Assembly: GCF_018919065.1 (NCBI RefSeq) | Contig: NZ_JAHLQG010000020.1 | Location: 25,947-89,946 of the forward strand | Length of the DNA stretch: 64,000 nucleotides | Source of the DNA: Blautia sp. MSJ-9 | GTDB lineage: Bacteria; Bacillota; Clostridia; Lachnospirales; Lachnospiraceae | Direction of reading: 5' to 3' | Shown here: positions 18,316 through 27,508 of the stretch, in pieces | Position numbering within the stretch: position 1 is the first letter of the stretch | How the letters are laid out: the number at the start of each line of letters is the position of its first letter | Position numbers and translations under genes: made by a program | The notes under the pieces: generated by a model | Database searches by the model: none | What the model saw: only the letters and a program-made list of their open reading frames with translations | Told to the model about the DNA's origin: nothing

Positions 18316-19176
18316 ATGGACACAGCAGCACAGTATATCCCCATGGAACCTTCCGAAGCAGTTACGCAGATTCATCATGGAGATTATAAAGACGAGGACG
18401 GCTTGTGGCATTGTGGCATATGTGGGAAAGCGAGACAGAAAAGAATAAACAGTCCATTTTTCCCAAAAGTGGTCTGGTGTATTTGCGATTGCAGGATAAA
18501 GGAACTAGAGGAACAGAGACAGAAAGAAGAGTATCAGGAAGAGATGAGCCGTATTCAGCGGTTAAAAGATGCTTCTATGATGGCCAGCAAATTTCGTGAT
18601 GCAAGATTTTCTGAATATCAGCAGAGGGAAGAAAACCAGAAGGCGTTTAGAATTTCTCAAAAATACACTGCTCAGTTTAAACAGATGATCACGGAAGGAA
18701 ATCCAAAAACAAAAGAGAAAAATGTAGGTTTGGTGTTCTATGGTCCATGTGGTACCGGGAAGAGTTTTACGGCGGCCTGTATTGCAAATGAATTGATGGA
18801 GCAGAAGATATCCGTAATCATGACATCTTTTGTGAAGATATTGCAGGACATCCAGGGGCAGGATGAAGCTGCATACATAGGAATGCTGAATGCGTGCAGT
18901 TTACTTATCATTGATGATTTGGGAGCTGAGAGGAATACGGATTATGCACTGGAAAAAGTGTACAACGTCATTGACAGCAGGGTAAGAGCAGACAAGCCAA
19001 TGATTTTAACAACCAATCTTACGTTTGATGAAATGATGAGGAATCCAGATATCAGATATCGTAGGATATATGACAGGATTTTTGAACATTGTATTCCGGT
19101 TGAGATACCGGGAAAGTCTTTTAGAATTATAAAAGCCGCGCAGAGGCAGAAACAGCTTGAGGATTATTTCAGTTAA
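18316..19176 (+). CDS. DnaC-like helicase loader ATPase
   Basis: 286 aa. N-terminal zinc-finger-like cysteines (CGICGKARQ ... CICDC), AAA+ P-loop GPCGTGKS (residues 143-150), Walker B LLIIDDLG, and sensor motif ILTTNLTFDEM. It loads the host replicative helicase at the phage origin together with the DnaD-like protein. Confidence 0.88.
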   Translation: MDTAAQYIPMEPSEAVTQIHHGDYKDEDGLWHCGICGKARQKRINSPFFPKVVWCICDCRIKELEEQRQKEEYQEEMSRIQRLKDASMMASKFRDARFSEYQQREENQKAFRISQKYTAQFKQMITEGNPKTKEKNVGLVFYGPCGTGKSFTAACIANELMEQKISVIMTSFVKILQDIQGQDEAAYIGMLNACSLLIIDDLGAERNTDYALEKVYNVIDSRVRADKPMILTTNLTFDEMMRNPDIRYRRIYDRIFEHCIPVEIPGKSFRIIKAAQRQKQLEDYFS

Positions 19177-19191
19177 GAGGAGAAAGAACGA

Positions 19192-19605
19192 ATGGAAGAA
19201 AGTTCAACACAGAAAGTAGGAAAAGAGATTAAAAGAGTCAGAAACCAGATGGGGTTATCTCAGAAAGCATTCGGGAAGCTTATTGGAAGAAGTGAGAGCC
19301 AGATTGGAGCTTATGAGAATGCAACAACAAGTATTGCAGTAGATGTTCTTTTTAAGATTGCTGCAGTTGCAAAAATAAATCCAGAGGAGTTGATCGCAGG
19401 ACCGCCGAAGAAAGAAGCAAAAAGCGGATGGGATGCAGAATTACGTATTTATGGTCTGGAAGATCGCAAAACGGTTATGACAATCCTTGCGGTGAATGGG
19501 TACGATGTAGGGCAGCATAAAAAGCAGGTGACACCGACAGGAAAGTCAGTGGCGTATTTTGTTCATGCTACTGATCGTAAGGAGAATGCGGACACCTCAA
19601 AGTAG
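19192..19605 (+). CDS. XRE-family HTH protein
   Basis: 137 aa; the N-terminal HTH (VGKEIKRVRNQMGLSQKAFGKLIGRSESQIGAYENATTSIAVDVLFKIAAVAKI) is followed by a small C-terminal alpha/beta part. Embedded in the replication operon; probably a phage regulator. Target unknown. Confidence 0.72.
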   Translation: MEESSTQKVGKEIKRVRNQMGLSQKAFGKLIGRSESQIGAYENATTSIAVDVLFKIAAVAKINPEELIAGPPKKEAKSGWDAELRIYGLEDRKTVMTILAVNGYDVGQHKKQVTPTGKSVAYFVHATDRKENADTSK

Positions 19606-19617
19606 AAGGTGGGTAAA

Positions 19618-19896
19618 ATGAAATATCGAAGAAGGAATCCTGTTGCAGATGCATTTCAGTTGAACAGGGATGCCGAAGTAAATGCACCAGAATGGTTTTT
19701 GCGAGCAGTCAAGAAAGAAGTCATTTATTTTGACCGATGCATTATGGATGGAGCTGTCCGTATATATGGATGCACGATAAATACCGGGTGCGGAAAGCTG
19801 AGGGCGAAAATAGGCGATTACATTGTAAGAGAACATACAGGAGAAATAAGACCGTATAAATCACGGGAATTTTCAAGTGTGTTTGAAGGAGTATAA
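19618..19896 (+). CDS. Small phage protein, 92 aa
   Basis: Start MKYRRRNPVADAFQL after AAGGTGGG. The pattern ending in GDYIVREHTGEIRPYKSREFSSVFE is common in Firmicutes phage proteins, sometimes next to RusA, as here. No biochemical role known to me. Confidence 0.6.
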   Translation: MKYRRRNPVADAFQLNRDAEVNAPEWFLRAVKKEVIYFDRCIMDGAVRIYGCTINTGCGKLRAKIGDYIVREHTGEIRPYKSREFSSVFEGV

Positions 19897-19902
19897 AAGA
19901 TA

Positions 19903-20334
19903 ATGGAAGTCAAATTTACCATATATGGAGAACCGAAAGGGAAAGGCCGCCCGAGGTTTAATACCAAGACGGGACATGCCTCGACACCAAAAGATACCGT
20001 AAATTATGAAACTCTGGTTCATATGGAGTATTTGAGCCAGTGCGGAAATGCTAAATTTCCAGATGATGCCATGCTGGATATGAGGATAAAAGCATATTAT
20101 TCAATTCCAAAAAGCAAATCAAAGAAGCAGCAGGGCCTTATGATGGAAGGCGTTGTCAGACCAACCAAAAAGCCGGATGTGGATAACTGTATAAAGATTA
20201 TTGCGGATTCATTGAATAAGATCGCATACCATGATGATACGCAGATCGTAGATTGTCAGGTAAGAAAGTTTTATTCTGATAAGCCAAGAGTGGAAGTCCG
20301 GATTCTGGAAATAGAGAAACCTGTAAATAGATAG
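19903..20334 (+). CDS. rusA: RusA-family crossover junction endodeoxyribonuclease
   Basis: 143 aa. FTIYGEPKGKGRPRF at the N-terminus and the metal-binding KPDVDNCIKIIADSLNKIAYHDDTQIVD segment are diagnostic of RusA. It resolves Holliday junctions made during phage recombination and replication. Length is normal for the family (about 120-145 aa). Confidence 0.92.
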   Translation: MEVKFTIYGEPKGKGRPRFNTKTGHASTPKDTVNYETLVHMEYLSQCGNAKFPDDAMLDMRIKAYYSIPKSKSKKQQGLMMEGVVRPTKKPDVDNCIKIIADSLNKIAYHDDTQIVDCQVRKFYSDKPRVEVRILEIEKPVNR

Positions 20335-20353
20335 TTGAGAGAGGAAAAAACAA

Positions 20354-20959
20354 ATGGGAATTAGTACAAATTGGCAGGAAATTACAATGGAAAGTGAGTC
20401 TTTTTCACAGATCAGAGAGAAATTTAATCTGTTGTTGCAGAAGCTGTTTCAGAAAATGGAACAGAACCATTCGGATGAAGGATCCATAAATATGAAGGTT
20501 GATGTTTCGATGGCAACAAGCTTTATCCCGGATGAGGACGGAAATTCCAGAGAGGTACATAAACCAGTATTAAAATACAAAATTAATACGCAGGTGCCTG
20601 TAAAAGATGGCTTTGACGGTAAGAACGATACCGAAATGGAGCTGGTATTTGATGAAGAGTTACAGCGGTTTGTCCTTAAATATGTTTCAGAAGGAGGTCA
20701 GCAGAGTTTCTTTGATCCTGAATATGCAGAGTTTATGAATACTGTTGATGCTGAGGCAACTGTCGTAGATGATAAACCTGCACTTCCTATGAAACAACCA
20801 TTGCTGGAAACATCGAAAGAGGAGCCGACAGAGCAGGAAGAAAGCGTTTCAGACGGAGAAAAGACTTCTGATGATGAAATTATGGGACAGGAAGATACAA
20901 ACGGTGCAGACGGCGGTACAGAATCCTCAGAAGATGATCCTTACCCTTATGATGAGTGA
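20354..20959 (+). CDS. Phage protein of unknown function, 201 aa
   Basis: Folded-looking N-terminal half (IREKFNLLLQKLFQKM, then MKVDVSMATSFIPDEDGN) and a strongly acidic, low-complexity C-terminus (EESVSDGEKTSDDEIMGQED...). No family recognised. It lies in the late part of the replication operon. Confidence 0.6.
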   Translation: MGISTNWQEITMESESFSQIREKFNLLLQKLFQKMEQNHSDEGSINMKVDVSMATSFIPDEDGNSREVHKPVLKYKINTQVPVKDGFDGKNDTEMELVFDEELQRFVLKYVSEGGQQSFFDPEYAEFMNTVDAEATVVDDKPALPMKQPLLETSKEEPTEQEESVSDGEKTSDDEIMGQEDTNGADGGTESSEDDPYPYDE

Positions 20960-20978
20960 GAGGGGAGAACGAAAGAAT

Positions 20979-21257
20979 ATGGCGAGAGGTTCATTCGGAA
21001 CATGCAGTAAATGCGGAAAAAGAATTATCTGGATAAAGACAAAAGCAGGTAAAAATATGCCGTGTGATCCAGCGTTTGTACATTATGTGGAACAGAAAGG
21101 CGGCAAGGACAGAATTGTTCTTAGTAATGGAGACGTAGTTGTAGGAACGGTTCAGGATTATGCAGAAAATACATCTGGTTATGGATATATTTCTCATTTT
21201 GCCACTTGTGAAGCAGCTAAGATGTTCAGAAGAAAAAGGAAAGCTGCAGATAGGTAA
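20979..21257 (+). CDS. Small zinc-ribbon phage protein, 92 aa
   Basis: MARGSFGTCSKCGKRIIWIKTKAGKNMPCDP has a CxxC plus a later Cys, and a C-terminal HFATCEAAKMFRRKRK with a His/Cys pair, a likely zinc site. Start 20979 is chosen for the GAGGGGAG upstream. Unknown role. Confidence 0.6.
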   Translation: MARGSFGTCSKCGKRIIWIKTKAGKNMPCDPAFVHYVEQKGGKDRIVLSNGDVVVGTVQDYAENTSGYGYISHFATCEAAKMFRRKRKAADR

Positions 21258-21388
21258 GGGGAAAAACGTTTCAATAAAAAAAGTAAGCCCCTGCCAGAAC
21301 ATATATGACAAGAGCCCACAAACGGATAACCTGATTATACATCGGGTGTGGATGATTAGTCAAACTATAGTTTCTGGAGGGGCATTTT

Positions 21389-21565
21389 ATGACGGCAAAA
21401 GAGTATTTAGAACAGGTACGGCATAAACAGGCAGAGATTGGAAATCTGAAAAGAGATAAAGAAGCGGTGAAAGATATGTTGTTTTCCCTTGGTGGAGGCG
21501 GCGAATGCGAAAGAGTAGTAATTCTGATGATGTTGTTGAGAAAACACAAAAAAAGGGAATTATGA
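21389..21565 (+). pseudogene. Truncated DUF1492-type late-gene regulator, fused out of frame
   Basis: The reading frame starts well (MTAKEYLEQVRHKQAEIGNLKRDKEAVKDML.., site TGGAGGGG) and matches the N-terminus of the DUF1492 proteins found just before terminase genes in clostridial phages. After ...GGECERV it runs into VILMMLLRKHKKREL, which is the out-of-frame read of the next gene. About 43 codons of the family remain where over 100 are usual. The break near 21518 marks the left side of an internal deletion. Confidence 0.65.
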
Positions 21566-22344
21566 AAGCTGTTGTCGATGCGGTATCAAAAGCATTGCAC
21601 TTAGATTCAACCGATGTGATTGAAAAAGGGGCGGTGAAAGATACCTACAATAAACGTATTGTCCGGGATAATTTCTGGACAGCATATTATTCTCTTTCCG
21701 ATTACTTGCTGGAAACGTATAACCCACAAACAGGATGTTACGAGCCAGTACACGATGAAACCACTATCAGAGAAGCTTTAGAGGATTTCAATTCAATCGT
21801 AGTAGAATTACTGGCCAACAAAGAGGGCGTGTCTAAATCAATTGAAAAGGCAGGCAAAAAAATGAGCACGCAGAACCGTGAAGCCCTGCAGGGAATCCAT
21901 GAAAGTCTGGGTGCATTTCTTGAGAAATTCAACGAAGAGGAGGACGAAGAAGTGAATAAGGCAGAAGTTGAGAAAGTTGTATCAGATGCAATTACAAAAG
22001 CTATGGCGAATCTTACTGTAACACCGTCTGTTGCGGTTCCGAGTGCCGAGGGTGAAGTAACTAATGGGGAAGGAGCTACAAACGTCGCACCGGGCGGTAA
22101 CGTAGCTACAAATGGAGGCGTTACCGCTTCAGAGATTGAGAAAATGGTAGGCGAAGCTGTTCAGAAGGCTATGCAGCCGAAAGAAGAAGTCATTACTAAA
22201 GAAGTGGCAGAAGCGATGATCCAGGCAGCAGTTGCGAAAGCAATGGAGCCGATTCTAAAAAGTACAGGACTTCCTACCAATATGAATGATACAAACCTGC
22301 AGAAGAGTGCCGAAGAAGAGTGCTATCTGCACGGATTACTTTAA
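21505..22344 (+). pseudogene. 3' remnant of an XkdF-like prohead protease/scaffold gene
   Basis: 279 aa with EKAGKKMSTQNREALQGIHESLGAFL and long Ala/Glu/Lys helical segments, then two AEVEKVVSDAITKAM-type repeats, resembling the C-terminal scaffold-like half of XkdF proteins placed just before the major capsid. The N-terminal protease domain is missing. An accidental GGTGGAGG lies 6 nt before the ATG at 21505, so a truncated product could still be made. Terminase and portal genes that should precede it are absent. Confidence 0.6.
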
Positions 22345-22362
22345 AAAGGGAGGAAAAACAGA

Positions 22363-23301
22363 ATGAATGGCAATAGAACGATTGTAAGCAAAGCAGGGAC
22401 AATTACGACTGGAACAATGACAAGCGGACTGATGCAGCCATATCAGGCAAAGAAATTTTTACAGCAGACTTTTGATGCTACTCCGCTTTCACAGGCAATC
22501 AGACATGAGATTAGAGACGAAAAATCTGGTGAGATTGACAAAATCGGAATTGGCAGAAGAATGCTGAGAGGAAAAACAGAGAACGTAGACGATGGCTACA
22601 GAGGCAGCGTTAAGTTTGGGTCCATCCATTATGAGACAAGTGCAGTTCGCCTTCCATGGGAAATTACAGAAGATACTCTTCGACAGAATATCGAACGTGA
22701 GAACGTTGAAAACACAATCACTAATCTTATGACAAAACAGATTGGTGTGGATTCAGAAGATTTGCTTATTAATGGTGATGAAGGAGCCAGTGAAAGTGAT
22801 CCAGACTATGAGTTTCTTAAACTGAATACTGGTATCAAGAAGATGATTCTGGACGGTGGACATGTTGTCGACGTATCTGGAACTGGGGGCATGGATCTTG
22901 AAATGTTTTACAAAGCGGTTGCATCTATTCCAAATCGTTTCAATAACGGAAATCTTCGCTGGCTTATGAGTCCGACAACTGCACAGCAGTGGGAATTATT
23001 CCTTTTGGAAAAGATTACTGAAAAGGGCGGAGCCGTTCCACAGGAACTTTATAAGAGTCCTGTTGCGATTCCGTCTATGCAGGTTCCGGGACTGTCAAAT
23101 GACACAATTATTCTTTCTGAGCCTAAGAATATTATTCAGGTTAATACCTATAACATGAGACTCCGCAAAGATGCGGCATCCAAAGATGCGATTATGCAGG
23201 ATAAGAGATTCTACGTAGTTCACTTTGATTTCGATGTGTTACTTGAAGAGCTCGAGGCAACTGCTATTATTACAGGGCTTCCAGAATATGTATTTTCTTG
23301 A
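22363..23301 (+). CDS. Major capsid protein (XkdG-like)
   Basis: 312 aa, HK97-like major head protein of the PBSX/skin type: PYQAKKFLQQTFDATPLSQAIRHE, ETSAVRLPWEITEDTL, RWLMSPTTAQQWELFL, and a C-terminal RFYVVHFDFDVLLEELEA. Strong AGGGAGG site. It is the first complete structural gene after the deletion. Confidence 0.85.
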   Translation: MNGNRTIVSKAGTITTGTMTSGLMQPYQAKKFLQQTFDATPLSQAIRHEIRDEKSGEIDKIGIGRRMLRGKTENVDDGYRGSVKFGSIHYETSAVRLPWEITEDTLRQNIERENVENTITNLMTKQIGVDSEDLLINGDEGASESDPDYEFLKLNTGIKKMILDGGHVVDVSGTGGMDLEMFYKAVASIPNRFNNGNLRWLMSPTTAQQWELFLLEKITEKGGAVPQELYKSPVAIPSMQVPGLSNDTIILSEPKNIIQVNTYNMRLRKDAASKDAIMQDKRFYVVHFDFDVLLEELEATAIITGLPEYVFS

Positions 23302-23316
23302 TAAGGAGGAACAAAA

Positions 23317-23733
23317 TTGTTTCATTTAAGATTACGAAAAGGACTTTCTTATTTTGGGATTGTGAGAGCGACAAGCGATAAACCGGATGTATATGTTCAG
23401 GAAAAGGAACAGGCCGACAGTCTTGTCAAGTCTGGATATTTCGAACTGGTAGGCAATACCGAAGTAGAAACGAAGAGAACGCTTGCTGTTAAAGAAGAAC
23501 ACCCGGAAGAGGATGGAGTTGATCTTTTCGGAGACGATGCCAAAGAAGATGAATCGCAGGAAAGACCTGAATTAATTGAACTTCAGGGGAAAACAAAAGC
23601 GGAGCTGACCGAATATGCCAACAATAAGGGTATTGATATCACCGGATGCAAGACCAAGGATGAAATATTACAGAAAATTACTGAGGCCATTGCAAGAGCG
23701 GTAGCAGCAAGAGAAGTGCTTAGTGAAGGATAA
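23317..23733 (+). CDS. Phage head protein with Rho-N/SAP-like domain, TTG start
   Basis: 138 aa starting at TTG (23317), supported by AAGGAGG 9 nt upstream. The N-terminus FHLRLRKGLSYFGIVRATSDKPDVYVQEKEQADSLVKSGYFEL is a small beta domain; residues about 85-125 (ELQGKTKAELTEYANNKGIDITGCKTKDEILQKI) form a SAP/Rho-N-type helical motif seen in phage head-fibre-like proteins. It sits between capsid and decoration-type genes. Confidence 0.65.
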   Translation: MFHLRLRKGLSYFGIVRATSDKPDVYVQEKEQADSLVKSGYFELVGNTEVETKRTLAVKEEHPEEDGVDLFGDDAKEDESQERPELIELQGKTKAELTEYANNKGIDITGCKTKDEILQKITEAIARAVAAREVLSEG

Positions 23734-23745
23734 GGAGGGAAAAAC

Positions 23746-24138
23746 ATGTTACTGAATGCTTATGATTTAGGCAAGTGTGGAATCGAACAGGTATTATGTG
23801 TCGGAAGAGTATCATTTGACACAAAAGGAATTGCCGATGGTGTTGTGCTGGTAGAACTGCCTGAGAATATTATTATCACAAAAGCAGTTGCGGTAATTAA
23901 AACACCGTTTAATGCTGCGACCACCAATGTTCTTACTGTTGGTGTAAATGATAATGCAGATGATTTACTTGGTACAGATGATGTGACAGAGGGAACTGCT
24001 GGTGCATACCAGAAGGATATGTTTAAAATCTATAAAGGAAACAAAGTAAATGTAAGAGCAAAATATACATCTACCGGGGATGCCGCAACAGCAGGAGAAG
24101 CAGAAATCTACCTGAATGTTGTAAGAATCCCTGAATAA
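23746..24138 (+). CDS. Probable head decoration/fibre protein
   Basis: 130 aa, beta-rich: GVVLVELPENIIITKAVAVIKTPFNAATTNVLTVGVNDNADDLLG...AGEAEIYLNVVRIPE. Small beta proteins at this place are usually capsid decoration or head-fibre proteins. Assigned by position and composition only. Confidence 0.5.
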   Translation: MLLNAYDLGKCGIEQVLCVGRVSFDTKGIADGVVLVELPENIIITKAVAVIKTPFNAATTNVLTVGVNDNADDLLGTDDVTEGTAGAYQKDMFKIYKGNKVNVRAKYTSTGDAATAGEAEIYLNVVRIPE

Positions 24139-24153
24139 GAAAGGGCGTCAAAT

Positions 24154-24543
24154 ATGGCAGTAGAAAGACCGTGGGTCCTTCCAGAAGATGTGAAAGAGTA
24201 TACGAGCCATAAGGATGTTGCAGAAAGACCAGATAAAAAGCTGGCCTTCGATATTGCCAGGGCCGAAATGAAGGTTATTCATGTTACGAATAATAAATTT
24301 ACGGAATATGAAGAAATTCCCGAACCAGTGAAAATGGCAGTCATACTTGTAGCAGAGGCATATGCCAAAAATGACATTGAAGCTACTAAGAAAAAAATGA
24401 AAAGTGAATCTTTTGACGATTATTCTTATACTGCTGAGTCAGCTACGATCAGTCTTGATGGGCTTGATCTTGAGGAACTGCTTGGAGATTATATCATTAC
24501 AGAGGGGATAGGCAAGACGGTGATGAGACTTAGGGTATTATAG
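24154..24543 (+). CDS. Head-tail connector protein (YqbG/DUF3199-like)
   Basis: 129 aa. RPWVLPEDVKEYTSHKDVAERPDKKLAFDIARAEMKVI and PEPVKMAVILVAEAYAKND are typical of gp6-like connector proteins; the order (capsid, this, XkdH-like, XkdI-like) matches the skin/PBSX cluster. Confidence 0.7.
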   Translation: MAVERPWVLPEDVKEYTSHKDVAERPDKKLAFDIARAEMKVIHVTNNKFTEYEEIPEPVKMAVILVAEAYAKNDIEATKKKMKSESFDDYSYTAESATISLDGLDLEELLGDYIITEGIGKTVMRLRVL

Positions 24544-24552
24544 GGAGGACGT

Positions 24553-24912
24553 ATGTTTGAAGATTTTTTTAATCACAAATGTGATATATACCATCCTGTA
24601 AAATCTGAGACAAACATTAAATATGGCATCAAAGTGGAGCCGGTAGAAATGCGCAAGGACATTCCAGATTTAGAGAATGTACCTTGCCATTTTTATATAA
24701 ATCCATCGCTGAGCATAAAGCAGAAGGAGCCATATGCAACTGTTGAAGGAGAATGCAAACTTGCACTGCCATATGGTACTGATATCAGGGAGAATGATTT
24801 TGTCAAAGGCTATGATCACATGTTTCGAGCCGGAATCCCGAAAGTTGTACATGGAAATCACCATATTGTTGTGACGATGCATAGTGAGGATGGCATAAAG
24901 GGGGCGGTTTGA
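24553..24912 (+). CDS. Head closure protein (XkdH/DUF3599-like)
   Basis: 119 aa: FEDFFNHKCDIYHPVKSETNIKYG, VPCHFYINPSLSIKQKEPYATVEGECKLALPYGTDIRENDFV. This is the head-tail joining ('stopper') type. The stop overlaps the next start (TGATG). Confidence 0.72.
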   Translation: MFEDFFNHKCDIYHPVKSETNIKYGIKVEPVEMRKDIPDLENVPCHFYINPSLSIKQKEPYATVEGECKLALPYGTDIRENDFVKGYDHMFRAGIPKVVHGNHHIVVTMHSEDGIKGAV

Positions 24913-25397
24913 TGATTGATGCAAGTCAGTTAGAGGCATTCGCAAGCAAGGTTGAAGCTGCAAGAGCTGATTTGAAACCCTATATGGGTAAAACTCTGGA
25001 AGAAGTCGGAGAGGAGTTCCTGACAATCATTCAGGGCAATATCGAATCGCTTGGAAATGTGGATACAGGAAAACTGCTTGCCAGCTTTACAAAGGGCGGT
25101 GCGGGTAATATCTGGAATCTCGATCTCGGAGGATTGACACTGCAGATCGGAACAAATGTGGAATATGCTAAATGGGTTGACCGTGGACATAGACAGACGC
25201 CGGGACGTTTTGTTCCCGGTGTTTTTGATGGAGGAAAGTTCAGATACGTTCCTGGTGCAAAAACAGGAATGGTATTAAAAGCATCCTTTGTTAAGGGCTC
25301 CTTTTATTTCAGCAGGTCTGCGGATACATTGAGACGTATGCTTCCAGAAATGGCAAGCAAGTCTTTAGAACAGTTTTTCCGGCGCTATTTTCCGTAG
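24912..25397 (+). CDS. HK97 gp10-like neck/tail completion protein (XkdI-like)
   Basis: 161 aa with VGEEFLTIIQGNIESLGNVDTGKLLASFTKGG...EYAKWVDRGHRQTPG and a C-terminal RMLPEMASKSLEQFFRRYF, the usual gp10/XkdI pattern. ATG at 24912 is preferred; an in-frame TTG lies 3 nt earlier. Coupled to the upstream gene. Confidence 0.78.
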   Translation: MIDASQLEAFASKVEAARADLKPYMGKTLEEVGEEFLTIIQGNIESLGNVDTGKLLASFTKGGAGNIWNLDLGGLTLQIGTNVEYAKWVDRGHRQTPGRFVPGVFDGGKFRYVPGAKTGMVLKASFVKGSFYFSRSADTLRRMLPEMASKSLEQFFRRYFP

Positions 25398-25409
25398 GGG
25401 GTTAATTGT

Positions 25410-25883
25410 ATGGACATTAGCTTAGAACAGAGCCTTGCGGCCGTGATAAGGTTTATTCAGGACAATTCAGAGGAGGGAACAAAGTTGTACTTCGAAGATA
25501 TATCGGAGGACTTCTATGTTCCCTCTATTTATTTCCAGATTCCATATACCGCTGGAAGAAAAGCAACGCTGAGTTCTTATTGTACCACTATGACAATGAA
25601 TATCTGGATCATGGAGCGTTCGGATTGGGAGGCGCAGGCAAAGGCGGCAGGTATGCGAGACGGCATTATGCTGAACAATTGTCTGATTCCGATTATGGAT
25701 GAAGAAGGAAAAGCAACCGGGAAGTCTTTGAGAGTAACACCACCAACAACCCGAAAAATAGACGATGGAATTGTAGAATTGTCAATTTCATTTGATGTGT
25801 ATTTCCAGCCGGAAGTGCAGACAACAAAGATGCAGAAATTCTATATCGCATGGAGTAAAGCAATACAGAAAACAAATAAATAG
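25410..25883 (+). CDS. Tail terminator protein (XkdJ/DUF6838-like)
   Basis: 157 aa: SLAAVIRFIQDNSEEGTKLYFEDISEDFYVPSIYFQIPY...MTMNIWIMERSDWEAQAKA...LRVTPPTTRKIDDGIVELSISFDVYF. Matches the tail terminator family between gp10 and sheath. It caps the tail and joins it to the head. Confidence 0.72.
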   Translation: MDISLEQSLAAVIRFIQDNSEEGTKLYFEDISEDFYVPSIYFQIPYTAGRKATLSSYCTTMTMNIWIMERSDWEAQAKAAGMRDGIMLNNCLIPIMDEEGKATGKSLRVTPPTTRKIDDGIVELSISFDVYFQPEVQTTKMQKFYIAWSKAIQKTNK

Positions 25884-25901
25884 ACAAGGAGGGCAAAAAG
25901 A

Positions 25902-26147
25902 ATGGCAGCAAAAAAGATTGCTGAGGAGACTGCTGGTGCTGTTATAGCAGAACCGGCAGTAGAACCAAGCGCAAAAGAACCGAAGTATGCAGTAGAAAAG
26001 CTTCGGGAAAACAGCACGGTGTTGTTTGGCGTGTCACGAAGCACTTTTGATGGTGCGATGTATGGACATGCTGAGAAGGAATACACAAAGAAAGAAGCGA
26101 AGGCTATTATTGATAAATGGCTTTACGGAAAGGAAGGTAACGAATAA
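25902..26147 (+). CDS. Small tail-region protein, 81 aa
   Basis: Ala/Glu/Lys-rich N-terminus then KYAVEKLRENSTVLFGVSRSTFDGAMYGHAEKEYTKKEAKAIIDKWLYGKEG. Equivalent small genes precede the sheath gene in PBSX-like clusters. Stop and sheath start overlap (TAATG). Confidence 0.65.
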   Translation: MAAKKIAEETAGAVIAEPAVEPSAKEPKYAVEKLRENSTVLFGVSRSTFDGAMYGHAEKEYTKKEAKAIIDKWLYGKEGNE

Positions 26148-27487
26148 TGGCAGGTGGAACATTTAAATTATCACAGCCTAAAGTACGCCCGGGCGTATAT
26201 GTTAATGTAAAGAACGGAAGACAGCCAACCGCATCCAGTTCTTTACGTGGTACCGCAGTAATTCCGTTAATCGGTTATGACTGGGGACCAAGAGGAGAAT
26301 GGATCGTTATTTCCGCTGATTCTCCAGATGGACATTTAGCAGAACTTGGACGAAGTGTTTACGATGACACAAGCTCCGCAATGCTGATGATGCAGCTTAT
26401 GCTTCTGAAAGCGACTACAGTATATGTATATATCCCGGATGGTGGAACCGCTGCTACAAAGGATATCACTGTAGGCGGTAAGACCCTGAAAGCAACTGCC
26501 AAGTACAAGGGAAGTCTTGGGAATACAGCAAAGATTGTATCAGTTGCTAATCCGGTAGGCGGTTTTGATGTGTCCATTATTGTGAATGGTTCCGAAGTTG
26601 AAATGCTGGAAGGTGTCAAGACTATGGACGAGTTAAAGGGTGCATCCGCTTATGTAGATTTTGTCGGAACTGGTGAAATGGCAGCGTTTGCCTCTGCGAC
26701 ACTGGAAGGAGGAACCGACACTACATCTGGAAATGCTGGTATCTCCGATTTTCTTGATAAGTCTGAAAAGGTCCGTTTCAATTGTATGTGTTTCCCATGC
26801 ACTGAAACATCTTTACAGGCGGCATTGCTTACAAAGATTAAATATATCCGCGAGAGTATCGGTTGGAAGTGTCAGGCAGTAGCACCGAATTTCTCCGCAG
26901 ATTATGAGGGAATCATCAATCTGGTGAACTCCTTTGTATATGGAGATAGAGCACTGACAACAGCAGAGGCGTGTGCATGGCTTGCTGGAGCTACCGCAGG
27001 TGCAGACAAAGTTGATACGCTTACATATGCCACTGTAACAAATGCCACTGCAGTAGTAGGCGAGATGAATAACGAAGCATCCATTACCGCTATTAAAGCT
27101 GGACAGACATTTTTCAGTGTTGATGAGGAAGGTGCTGTTATTCTGGAATATGACATCAATAGCCGTGTTAATATCGGTTCTGATGATCCACAGGATATTA
27201 ATAAAAATCGTCCGCTTCGTGTTTACGATAGTTTTGCCAATGATCTGCTTGTTACTTTCCGTCCAGGTAAGTACAATGCACGTCCTGAGGAATATCCTGT
27301 CGTAGAAGGAATTGGACGCTCTATGCTGAAAAACTATGAGGAAGAAGGAGCGGTCAGCGAAGTTGACTATGATAATGACTTCCTTGTAGATTCAGAGAGA
27401 TCGGTTGGAGATAGTCTGTATTTCAATGTAGGACTGAAAGCCGTAGACAGTGCAGACAAATATTATTTCAATGTTGTTGCACGATAG
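26147..27487 (+). CDS. Contractile tail sheath protein (XkdK-like)
   Basis: 446 aa. KVRPGVYVNVKNGRQPTASSSLRGTAVIPLIGYDWGPRGEW at the N-terminus and SVGDSLYFNVGLKAVDSADKYYFNVV at the C-terminus are typical of XkdK-family sheath subunits. It contracts around the tube to drive injection; its presence makes this a myovirus-type element. Confidence 0.92.
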   Translation: MAGGTFKLSQPKVRPGVYVNVKNGRQPTASSSLRGTAVIPLIGYDWGPRGEWIVISADSPDGHLAELGRSVYDDTSSAMLMMQLMLLKATTVYVYIPDGGTAATKDITVGGKTLKATAKYKGSLGNTAKIVSVANPVGGFDVSIIVNGSEVEMLEGVKTMDELKGASAYVDFVGTGEMAAFASATLEGGTDTTSGNAGISDFLDKSEKVRFNCMCFPCTETSLQAALLTKIKYIRESIGWKCQAVAPNFSADYEGIINLVNSFVYGDRALTTAEACAWLAGATAGADKVDTLTYATVTNATAVVGEMNNEASITAIKAGQTFFSVDEEGAVILEYDINSRVNIGSDDPQDINKNRPLRVYDSFANDLLVTFRPGKYNARPEEYPVVEGIGRSMLKNYEEEGAVSEVDYDNDFLVDSERSVGDSLYFNVGLKAVDSADKYYFNVVAR

Positions 27488-27508
27488 TAAGAAAGGAGGA
27501 AAAAAGAG

